From Sulfopaludibacter sp035606355 (GTDB taxonomy: Bacteria; Acidobacteriota; Terriglobia; Bryobacterales; Bryobacteraceae): a DNA stretch of 38,014 nt. Under the pieces are notes generated by a model. It saw only the letters and a program-made list of their open reading frames with translations, was not told the origin of the DNA and searched no databases. This document shows, in pieces, positions 18,113 to 25,372 of this stretch. The stretch spans positions 1 through 38,014 of the forward strand of contig DATNFO010000006.1 in the NCBI GenBank assembly GCA_035606355.1, written 5' to 3'. Positions within the stretch are counted from its first letter, which is position 1. Every line of letters starts with the position of its first letter. Both the position numbers and the translations under genes were made by a program.

Positions 18113-19452
18113 CCCCGCCCTCCTCTGCCGCCCTGAGTGCGCGGCTGGGCCTGCTTTTCCTTTTCGATGAGTTTCTGCTTCTCGGCTTCTTTCCCCGGGC
18201 GGCTGCTGACTTCCTCATCCCGGTCAAAGTACTTATGACCGTCGATCAGCACCTTCTGCACCTTGGCAAAGTCGTTGAGCGGGAACTTATCGTAGATCAC
18301 CAGATCGGCATCTTTACCAACCTCGATGGAACCGACGCGGTTATCGATGCCCAGCTGTTTGGCCGGGTTCAGCGTAACCATCGCCAGCGCTTCGGTCTCG
18401 CTCATGCCGCCGTACTTCATGGCTTTCCCGGCTTCGCTGTTCAGGTGGCGCATCAGCTCCGCGTCATCGCTGTTCAAGCTCACGGTGACGCCCTTCTTGG
18501 TCATGATGGCCGCGTTGTACGGAATCGCATCCACCGCTTCCATCTTGTAATTGAACCAGTCGCTGAATGTGGACGCGCCGGCGCCATGGGCCGCAATTTC
18601 CTTCGCGACTTTGTAGCCTTCCAGAACGTGCTGCAGCGTGCGGATCTTGAAGCCGTAGTCGTCGGCTACCCGCAGCAGCATCAGAATCTCGTCGGCGCGA
18701 TAGCAGTGCGCGTGCACATAGCGATCTCCCTCGAGCACTTCTTTCAGCGCTTCCAGTTTGAGGTCTTTGCGGGGAGGAATGGCGCGCTCTCCGCGAGCCG
18801 CCTTGGCCTTGTAGTCGTCCCATTCGGCCTTATATGCCTTGGCTTCGGTGAACGCTTCGCGAATGGTATCTTCCACGCCCATGCGCGTCGCCGGATAACG
18901 AGCCTGCACCGGAGTGCCCGCGCCCCGGCCGCCCGCCGGGTTGCCTGCGCGCTTCGGGTTTTCGCCGAGCGCGAACTTGATGCCCGGCTTGGCCCCTTGG
19001 AAGATCATGTCGTCTGCGTCCTTGCCCCAGCGCATCTTGAGCACGAGCGTCTGCCCGCCGATCGAGTTGGCCGACCCGTGCAGAATATTCGCCGTAGTCA
19101 CGCCGCCCGCCAGCGCACGATAGATCGCAATATCTTCCGGATTGATCACATCCTTGATGTTGACCATCGAAGATACCGAGACGCTGCCCTCATTCACGCC
19201 GCCATCCACCGCAATGTGGGAGTGGCAATCGATAATGCCCGGAATTACATATTGATTCGAAGCATCGATCACAGTGGCGCCCTGAGGCTCCATGACTTTC
19301 TCGCCGACCTCGGCGATCTTACCGTCCTTGACCACAATCGAGCCCTTGATGGTGCCCTTGGTCACGGTCATGATCGTCGCGTTGCGAATGACAATCGTTT
19401 CGGCGCACAGAGGCGCCAGCGCCAGCAAGCCGGCAATGATGAGCTTTCTCAT
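18109..19452 (-). CDS. Secreted amidohydrolase, catalytic member of the trio
   Basis: A 447-residue exported metal-dependent amidohydrolase. The signal peptide is MRKLIIAGLLALAPLCAE. Metal ligands are intact: PGIIDCHSHIAV (His77, His79), YVHAHCYRADEI, RTLQHVLEGYK and SLNSDDAELMRHLN. The C-terminal GSIEVGKDADLVIYDKFP completes the composite sheet. Glycine-arginine segments occur (NPAGGRGAG, and QGGRGGRG at the C-terminus). The DSDD-type last motif and HxH place it with imidazolonepropionase-like and dipeptidase-like secreted enzymes; the substrate is unknown. It overlaps both neighbours by four bases. It may work together with the two paralogues, which lack metal ligands. Confidence 0.92.
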   Translation of the reverse strand: MRKLIIAGLLALAPLCAETIVIRNATIMTVTKGTIKGSIVVKDGKIAEVGEKVMEPQGATVIDASNQYVIPGIIDCHSHIAVDGGVNEGSVSVSSMVNIKDVINPEDIAIYRALAGGVTTANILHGSANSIGGQTLVLKMRWGKDADDMIFQGAKPGIKFALGENPKRAGNPAGGRGAGTPVQARYPATRMGVEDTIREAFTEAKAYKAEWDDYKAKAARGERAIPPRKDLKLEALKEVLEGDRYVHAHCYRADEILMLLRVADDYGFKIRTLQHVLEGYKVAKEIAAHGAGASTFSDWFNYKMEAVDAIPYNAAIMTKKGVTVSLNSDDAELMRHLNSEAGKAMKYGGMSETEALAMVTLNPAKQLGIDNRVGSIEVGKDADLVIYDKFPLNDFAKVQKVLIDGHKYFDRDEEVSSRPGKEAEKQKLIEKEKQAQPRTQGGRGGRG

Positions 19453-20813
19453 TGATTCCCTCCCGGTTCGTCGGTGCTCGGTCCCCGGCCCCCGCCCGCA
19501 GGCGTTGCCGGTTTGTACTGCTTGCCGTCGACGAATACCATTTCAATCTGCGTGCGATCGTCGAACAGATCCCCCTTCGTCACGATCAGATTCGCGATCT
19601 TTCCCTTCTCCACGCTGCCGACCCGGTTATCGATCCCGTAGATTTCGGCGGGCGTCAGCGTCATGGCGCGGATCGCGTCTTCGCGCGAGAGTCCCGCATC
19701 GATCGCCTTCTTCACAGCGCGCTGCAAATCGCGCGGGTTGTCCACGCCATCGGAATAGAACGCGAACTTGACTCCGGCTTTCTTCAAAGCAACCGCAGCC
19801 GCCGGCCCTTGATCGATGTTCTCCAGCGTGCGCATGCTGGGCTCATTGTCGGGATCGGCATCGCGCGGAAACTCGGCCCACCTGAGACTGATCAGCATGG
19901 GCACGTTCGCCTTCTTGAGAAGGTCAGCCGCGCCTTCGCGATACGCTTCCCGCCCACCATAGATGATCGTGGGCTGCTTCAGTTCGGCCGCCAGGTGCAG
20001 CGCGCGGTCGATCTCCACCAGCCGGTTCGCCGGCAGCAAAATACGCGGCGATGCCATCACGCCTTCGAGCGCGCGATCGTACTCGGGCCGCTGCATGCCG
20101 CGCGGATCTTTGGCATATGCGTCCTTCACCAGTTTGTAGTGATCGATGTCCAGGTAGATCTGGCGGACATAGGAAATCACGCCCATCAGCGAGGTGGGAA
20201 AGCCGCCGCCGAAACCGCGGCCGCCCGCGAACGAGATGTACTGTCCCACCGGTGACGCCACAATCATTTCGCCGGCCTTCTCACCGGAAATCAAATCGAT
20301 CACCGATCCCTGCCCCGCGAAGATTCCGCGCGTCGGGAAAGTCACTGCCGTGGTGATGCCGCCGCCGCGCACCGTTTCAATGCGCCGGTCCGCCGGCGAA
20401 ATCAGGTCCGCCGCAACTTCCCAGCTCGTGGTCTGCGGACGATCTTCCGGCCCCATGGCTCGCGGCGCGGCAGCAACCGCAGTGGGCGTAGGAGTCGCCG
20501 TCTGTCCACGACCGCCGCGTCCGCCTGCAACCGCGGCCGCCGGGGCAGCGCCCGGAATGCCGACTGTGCTCAGCGCGTCGATGAGCCCCGGATAAACGGT
20601 CAGGCCTTCGCCCTCCACCACCCAGGCATCCGCCGGAATCGTTACATTTTCTCCGGCCGCTTCAATTAGTCCGTTCCGAACGACCACCGTGCCCTTAGCG
20701 ATAACAGGCCCGCTGACCGTCACAATTTTCGCGTTGCGAATGGCCACTGTCGAGGGAGTCTCGGCCAGTAGACACGCGCAAATAGACAGCAAAACTATTG
20801 CGAGTTTTTTCAT
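19449..20813 (-). CDS. Amidohydrolase-fold protein lacking metal ligands (first gene)
   Basis: A 454-residue exported paralogue opening the operon. The signal peptide is MKKLAIVLLSICACLLAE. At the metal site, YPGLIDALSTVGI has Leu81 and Thr83 in place of the two His. The second His motif reads TIIYGGREAYREG, and the last is FYSDGVDNPRD. The C-terminal GSVEKGKIANLIVTKGDLF is normal for the family. Several glycine/arginine/alanine-rich low-complexity stretches are present (GGRGGRGQ, GGRGFGGGFP, GGGRGPSTDEPGG). TTG 20819 is an alternative start, 7 bases from a perfect TATAAT; I prefer ATG 20813 because it gives the standard MKK signal-peptide start. Function without the His ligands is unknown. 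Confidence 0.88.
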   Translation of the reverse strand: MKKLAIVLLSICACLLAETPSTVAIRNAKIVTVSGPVIAKGTVVVRNGLIEAAGENVTIPADAWVVEGEGLTVYPGLIDALSTVGIPGAAPAAAVAGGRGGRGQTATPTPTAVAAAPRAMGPEDRPQTTSWEVAADLISPADRRIETVRGGGITTAVTFPTRGIFAGQGSVIDLISGEKAGEMIVASPVGQYISFAGGRGFGGGFPTSLMGVISYVRQIYLDIDHYKLVKDAYAKDPRGMQRPEYDRALEGVMASPRILLPANRLVEIDRALHLAAELKQPTIIYGGREAYREGAADLLKKANVPMLISLRWAEFPRDADPDNEPSMRTLENIDQGPAAAVALKKAGVKFAFYSDGVDNPRDLQRAVKKAIDAGLSREDAIRAMTLTPAEIYGIDNRVGSVEKGKIANLIVTKGDLFDDRTQIEMVFVDGKQYKPATPAGGGRGPSTDEPGGNQ

Positions 20814-20826
20814 AGGCAATTGCGTT

Positions 20827-20909
20827 ATTATACGCCCGTCTTTCTTGAGGTAACCCGTATATGGCGAGGCCGCGCCGCGGCGGGTTACCCCCGATCTTTG
20901 CCGTATACT
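20827..20909. promoter_or_regulatory. Divergent promoter region with inverted repeat
   Basis: The gap between the amidohydrolase operon and purM holds TATAAT on the minus strand (20832-20827) and TATACT on the plus strand (20904-20909). A perfect 9-base inverted repeat, GGTAACCCG (20849-20857) and CGGGTTACC (20881-20889), lies between them and covers the expected -35 zone of both promoters. Either the arms are the -35 elements themselves or they form an operator shared by the two operons. Both messages would have very short or no leaders. Confidence 0.5.
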
Positions 20910-20914
20910 GAGAT

Positions 20915-21958
20915 TTGTCCACCCGCAAATCGATTCGTTATCGCGACGCCGGAGTCAATATCGACGAAGCCGACCGCGCGGTCTCTGCCATCAAGAAACT
21001 TGCGCGCGGCACGTTCACACCCGGCGTACTCACAGAAATCGGCTCTTTCGGCGCGATGTTCCAGCCCTCCGGCTTCCGCAAACCCGTGCTGGTGAGTTCC
21101 GCCGATGGAGTCGGCACCAAGTTGAAGATTGCATTCGCCACCGGCCGCCATGACACCGTCGGCGAAGACTTAGTGAATCACTGCGTCAACGACATCGCAG
21201 TGCAGGGCGCGCTGCCGCTCTTCTTCATGGATTACTTCGCGGTCGGCAAGCTCGATGCAGCAGTAAGCACGGCTGTGATGGAAGGTATCGCCCGCGGGTG
21301 CCGCAATAACAAGTGCGCGCTGATTGGCGGCGAAACAGCCGAGATGCCCGGCATGTACTCGGCGGGTGAGTACGACTTAGCCGGCTTCATTGTTGGCGCA
21401 TCGGAGCGCAACCGCCTCCTTACAGGCGCCGGGATTCGCGAGGGCGATGTGTTACTCGGCCTCCCTTCCAGCGGGCTGCATACCAATGGCTACTCCCTCG
21501 CGCGAAAGCTACTCTTCGATGTCGCGGGACATCAGCCGGACACGCGGTTACCGGAACTCCAACAAACCCTCGCCGATGCGTTACTTGCCGTGCATCGCAG
21601 CTATCTGAAGCCCATACGCGCTCTGATGGATGCCGGGGTGCTTCGCGGAGCCGCGCACATTACCGGCGGAGGCATTACCGATAACACGCCGCGCATGCTG
21701 CCAAAGGGACTCGCGGTTGCTATCGACGCCACCGCATGGAGCATTCCGCCGCTCTTCGAAGTGCTGCGGCAGATCGGCAACATCCCCGACGACGATTACC
21801 GCCGCACGTTCAACTTAGGCATCGGGATGATCCTCGCCGTTCCTGCGCGCGGCCTCGGCAAGGCGGAACAGGTGCTCGCGAAACTGAAGGAATCGCCCGT
21901 TCAAATCGGCGCGGTGATCGCGCACAAAAGAAGCCGCCCGCGTGTGGAGTACCGGTGA
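20915..21958 (+). CDS. purM: Phosphoribosylformylglycinamidine cyclo-ligase (AIR synthetase)
   Basis: A 347-residue enzyme of de novo purine synthesis that closes the imidazole ring using ATP. Motifs are IRYRDAGVNIDEAD at the start, LVSSADGVGTKLKIA, GEDLVNHCVNDIAVQGA, ALIGGETAEMPGMY, GLPSSGLHTNGYSLAR and HITGGGITDNTPRML. The length is normal. The start is TTG 20915, which gives the family N-terminus; TATACT ends five bases upstream and no ribosome binding site is visible. It overlaps purN by four bases (GTGA). Cytoplasmic. Confidence 0.96.
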   Translation: MSTRKSIRYRDAGVNIDEADRAVSAIKKLARGTFTPGVLTEIGSFGAMFQPSGFRKPVLVSSADGVGTKLKIAFATGRHDTVGEDLVNHCVNDIAVQGALPLFFMDYFAVGKLDAAVSTAVMEGIARGCRNNKCALIGGETAEMPGMYSAGEYDLAGFIVGASERNRLLTGAGIREGDVLLGLPSSGLHTNGYSLARKLLFDVAGHQPDTRLPELQQTLADALLAVHRSYLKPIRALMDAGVLRGAAHITGGGITDNTPRMLPKGLAVAIDATAWSIPPLFEVLRQIGNIPDDDYRRTFNLGIGMILAVPARGLGKAEQVLAKLKESPVQIGAVIAHKRSRPRVEYR

Positions 21959-22557
21959 AGCGGCTCGGCATTCTAATCTCCGGCCGGGGCTCTAACTTCG
22001 AAGCCATTGCGCGAAACATTGCCGCCGGCTCGCTGGATGCGGAGATCGCCATAGTAATCTCCAATCGCGCCGATGCTCGCGGCCTCGAAACCGCGCACGA
22101 TCTCGGCATACAAACTGCATGCCTTCCCTCGCGGGGATTAGATCGCGAAACTTACGACCGGCAGGTGCTCGCCGAGCTGGATAAACACAACATTGACCTG
22201 GTCTGTCTGGCCGGCTTTATGCGGCTGCTGACCAGCACCTTCATTCGCCGCTACCCGAATCGAATTCTCAACATCCACCCGTCGCTGCTGCCGGCCTTTC
22301 CAGGACTCGATGCGCAAGGCCAGGCGCTCGCACACGGCGTGAAACTCACCGGCTGCACAGTCCACTTTGTCGATGAAGATCTCGATGCGGGCCCCATCAT
22401 ACTGCAAGCCGCCGTGCCGGTTCTGGACGACGATACCGTCGAAACAGTTTCGGCGCGCATTCTCGCCGAAGAGCACCGCATTTACACGGAAGCGATCCGC
22501 CTCGTCTTGAGCGGCCGCTATACCATCCACGGCCGCCGGGTTATTGCCGCGCCTTAA
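21955..22557 (+). CDS. purN: Phosphoribosylglycinamide formyltransferase (folate dependent)
   Basis: A 200-residue GAR transformylase using 10-formyltetrahydrofolate. Catalytic residues fall at the E. coli positions: Asn106 and His108 in LNIHPSLLPAFPG, and Asp144 in DEDLDAGPIILQ. The N-terminal LGILISGRGSNFEAI is the phosphate-binding loop. GTG 21955 is the start and overlaps the purM stop, so the pair is coupled. The frame is open further upstream inside purM, but that is not part of the protein. The stop overlaps the convergent small gene through TTAA. Confidence 0.96.
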   Translation: MKRLGILISGRGSNFEAIARNIAAGSLDAEIAIVISNRADARGLETAHDLGIQTACLPSRGLDRETYDRQVLAELDKHNIDLVCLAGFMRLLTSTFIRRYPNRILNIHPSLLPAFPGLDAQGQALAHGVKLTGCTVHFVDEDLDAGPIILQAAVPVLDDDTVETVSARILAEEHRIYTEAIRLVLSGRYTIHGRRVIAAP

Positions 22558-22808
22558 ACAGCTTGCTCGCCGCGCCGCGCCGCGCGCATCACGAGAAACT
22601 CAGAGAGACGCATGGGCGGCCCCGGCCCGCGCTGTAACTGCCGGTCTACAGCCCTCTCGTATTGGCGGAGAAGCTCCGTCCTTCGCCGCGCCGGCAAATC
22701 GCAGTTCTGCACGTCCACCAGAAGCTCCACCTCCCACGCCTGGAAGCAGTTCCGCGATGTTTCGCCGTTCATCAGTTCGCGCAGCAAGCGGCGGAACCGG
22801 TTGAACAT
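22554..22808 (-). CDS. Conserved-looking small hypothetical protein
   Basis: An 84-residue helical protein beginning MFNRFRRLLRELM. It contains NCFQAWEVELLVDVQNCDL, RRRTELLRQYERAVDRQL and PMRLSEFLVMRAARR. The pattern CFQAWEVELL...RRxELLRxYxRAV looks like a conserved acidobacterial family of unknown function that I cannot name. ATG 22808 is preferred because GAGGGA lies just upstream; ATG 22841 would add 11 residues without a ribosome binding site. It is convergent with purN and divergent from the spermidine-synthase-like gene. No membrane segment or signal peptide. Confidence 0.7.
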   Translation of the reverse strand: MFNRFRRLLRELMNGETSRNCFQAWEVELLVDVQNCDLPARRRTELLRQYERAVDRQLQRGPGPPMRLSEFLVMRAARRGEQAV

Positions 22809-22927
22809 CAATTCCCTCGACTCTGCTTCTTCCGCAACCATCGTTTCTATTTATCGGCCGGAGCCGGCGAAACATGAGCCGCGAGCGCGGTGCTATCATG
22901 ATCCAAATTCACAAAGGTTTCGGCGTC

Positions 22928-25345
22928 ATGTCAAAATCCAATGCACCCGAGCGGTTTTTCCCGCTGCTGCTCATTCTCTTTGCGGCCAGCGGCTGCGCTT
23001 CGCTCATTTACGAAATCGTCTGGTATCAGCTTCTGCAACTCGCGATCGGCGCGACAGCAGTTTCCATGGGATTCCTGCTCGCCACCTTCATGGGCGGCCT
23101 CTGCATCGGCAGCCTGGGCCTGCCGCGGATGCGGCTGGGCAGCACGCATCCGCTGAAAGTCTACGGCATGCTCGAACTGGGAATCGGCGCGCTCGGCGTT
23201 CTGGCCCTCTGGTGCCTTCCCTTGATCGACCGCGTGTATTTCGCCGGCGCTGAACACGGACTTCCCGGCATGGTGCTGCGCGGACTGGTCTCTGCCGTCG
23301 TCATGCTGCCGCCCACCATCCTCATGGGCGCGTCGCTTCCGGCAATCGTGCGGTGGATCAAAGCCACGCCTCGCGGCGTTTCCTGGTGGGGTTTCCTCTA
23401 CGGAGGGAACACTGTGGGCGCAGTGCTGGGTTGTCTGATCGCCGGCTTTTACCTGCTGCGCCTCTACAACATGGCGGTCGCCACCTACTTCGCCGCCGCG
23501 ATGAACGTGGCAATCGCGCTCGTGAGTTTCTGGGTGGCATCGCGGACCCCCGCCGAGTTGGCCCCGGAAGCCGCCGCCGAAGCGGCGCCATCGCCGCTCG
23601 ACGCCAGTGCCCCCGGCCAGCCCAACTGGCCGGTCTACGCCGTGACTGCCGTCTCCGGCGCCTGCGCGCTCGGCGCGGAAGTGGTCTGGACGCGACTGAT
23701 GGGCATGCTGCTCGGCTCCACGGTCTACGTTTTCTCCATCATCCTCGCCGTCTTCCTGGCCGGCCTGGCGATCGGCAGCACCCTCGGCTCGTCCATCGGC
23801 CGCCGCCGGCCGCGTCTCGCACTCGGCATCTGCCAGATCTTCCTCGCACTCGGCATCGCGTGGACCGCCTACATGATTGCCGATTCGCTCCCCTACTGGC
23901 CCATCAACCCGCTCCTCACCATCAGTCCCTGGCACACGTTCCAGCTCGATATGGCGCGCTGCCTCTGGGCGATCCTGCCGCCCACGCTCCTGTTCGGCGC
24001 CAGTTTCCCCCTCGCGCTCGCTGCCGTCGCCAAACACGGCGAAGACCCCGGCTCTGTTGTCGGGCGCGTTTACGCTGCAAATACGCTCGGCTCCATCGTC
24101 GGCGCCCTCGCCGTCAGCCTGGCTCTTGTGCCGTGGATCGGCACGCAGAACTGCGAACGGCTACTGCTGCTGCTTTCCGCCGCAAGCGCTCTGCTGGTTC
24201 TTGTGCCCTACGTCGTCCAGCACAAGTCGACCGCCGTGGCTTCGCTCATCGCCGTGTCAATGGCCGCTGCCGGACTATTGGCGCGCGGCGTGGATGCCGT
24301 ACCCGGAGCGCTCATCGCGTACGGCCGCCGCATCGCGATCTCAGCCCCCAATTCGACTCTGCTCTACACCATTGAAGGCCGCAACTCATCCGTTGCCATC
24401 ACTCGCTGGAACGATGGAGCAACCGAGATCGACGTCAACGGCCACGTGGAAGCCACCACCGAAATTTACGATATGAAATTGCAGCGCATGGTCGGCCACC
24501 TTCCCGCGCTTCTTCATCCGCATCCGAAATCCGTCCTCGGCATCGGCTTCGGCGCAGGCGTCTCCGCCGGCACGTTCACGCGCTACCCCGGCATCGAGCA
24601 CATTACGGTCTGCGAAATCGAGCCGGTGATTCCGCCCACTTCCACGCGTTTCTTCGGCAAGCAGGATTACGAGGTCTACAAGAACCCCAAGACACACGTG
24701 GTCTTCGACGACGCGCGCCATTACCTGATGACCACCACCGATAAGTTCGACGTCATCGCCTCCGACCCGCTCGATGTCTTCGTGAAAGGCACAGCCGCAA
24801 TCTACTCCGAAGAGTACTTCGAGGCGGTGAAGCGCCACCTCAACCCGGGCGGCATGTTCAGTCTTTACGTTCCGCTCTATGAAAGCGATGAGCGCACCGT
24901 TCGCAGCGAGCTTGCCACATTTTTTGAAGCGTTCCCTTACGGCACCGTCTGGGCTAACACCATCAACGGCCGGGGCTACGACATGGTGTTCATGGGACAG
25001 CTCGAACCGCTGCACGTCAACGTCGATGAAATTCACCAGCGGCTGCAGAGCGCGAATTATTCGCTCGCCGCGGAATCGCTGCGGGAAGTGGGAGTCGGCT
25101 CGGCGCTCGAGTTACTCGGCACCTATGCCGGCCAGCGCAGCGATCTCGGCGAATGGACCAGGGGCGCCGAGATCAATCGCGACATCGATCTTCGCCTGCA
25201 ATACATCGGCGGGTGGGGCATCAACTCCGCTCTCGAAGACTTTATCTATCGCCGCATGCTGAGTTATCGCCGCGGATGGGGCGATGTCTTCACAGGGTCG
25301 CCCGAAGCCCTCGCCGCGCTCGCCGGCGCAATTTCGAATCAGTGA
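22928..25345 (+). CDS. Membrane-fused spermidine synthase-like protein
   Basis: An 805-residue protein. The first 460 or so residues hold about ten or more membrane helices (ERFFPLLLILFAASGCASLIY, LLATFMGGLCIGS, PPTILMGASLPAIVRW; the last motif recurs as PPTLLFGASFPLALAA, suggesting an internal duplication). The C-terminal part is a Rossmann methyltransferase-like aminopropyltransferase fold: VLGIGFGAGVSAGTFTR, VCEIEP, FDDARHYLMTT and VIASDPLDVFVKGTAAIYS. Such proteins are annotated as fused MFS/spermidine synthases, and the true reaction is mostly unproven. Asp in the ASDPLD motif fits the catalytic position. ATG 22928 is preferred (AAAGG upstream); 22898 and 22874 are alternatives. TATCAT at 22894-22899 could be the -10. 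Confidence 0.85.
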   Translation: MSKSNAPERFFPLLLILFAASGCASLIYEIVWYQLLQLAIGATAVSMGFLLATFMGGLCIGSLGLPRMRLGSTHPLKVYGMLELGIGALGVLALWCLPLIDRVYFAGAEHGLPGMVLRGLVSAVVMLPPTILMGASLPAIVRWIKATPRGVSWWGFLYGGNTVGAVLGCLIAGFYLLRLYNMAVATYFAAAMNVAIALVSFWVASRTPAELAPEAAAEAAPSPLDASAPGQPNWPVYAVTAVSGACALGAEVVWTRLMGMLLGSTVYVFSIILAVFLAGLAIGSTLGSSIGRRRPRLALGICQIFLALGIAWTAYMIADSLPYWPINPLLTISPWHTFQLDMARCLWAILPPTLLFGASFPLALAAVAKHGEDPGSVVGRVYAANTLGSIVGALAVSLALVPWIGTQNCERLLLLLSAASALLVLVPYVVQHKSTAVASLIAVSMAAAGLLARGVDAVPGALIAYGRRIAISAPNSTLLYTIEGRNSSVAITRWNDGATEIDVNGHVEATTEIYDMKLQRMVGHLPALLHPHPKSVLGIGFGAGVSAGTFTRYPGIEHITVCEIEPVIPPTSTRFFGKQDYEVYKNPKTHVVFDDARHYLMTTTDKFDVIASDPLDVFVKGTAAIYSEEYFEAVKRHLNPGGMFSLYVPLYESDERTVRSELATFFEAFPYGTVWANTINGRGYDMVFMGQLEPLHVNVDEIHQRLQSANYSLAAESLREVGVGSALELLGTYAGQRSDLGEWTRGAEINRDIDLRLQYIGGWGINSALEDFIYRRMLSYRRGWGDVFTGSPEALAALAGAISNQ

Positions 25346-25372
25346 CGGCTATTTCCCGATCGCATCTTCCGG

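Noticed and set aside
18235..19455. 406-codon plus-strand frame opposite the catalytic amidohydrolase
   Set aside because: It is fully antisense to a gene with intact motifs. It is rich in His, Arg and Val in the way expected of a mirrored GC-rich gene, and no family is recognisable.
22931..24037. Long minus-strand frame opposite the spermidine-synthase-like gene
   Set aside because: The translation is low-complexity (repeated RDRAGQ/EDG-type composition) and antisense to clear membrane helices.
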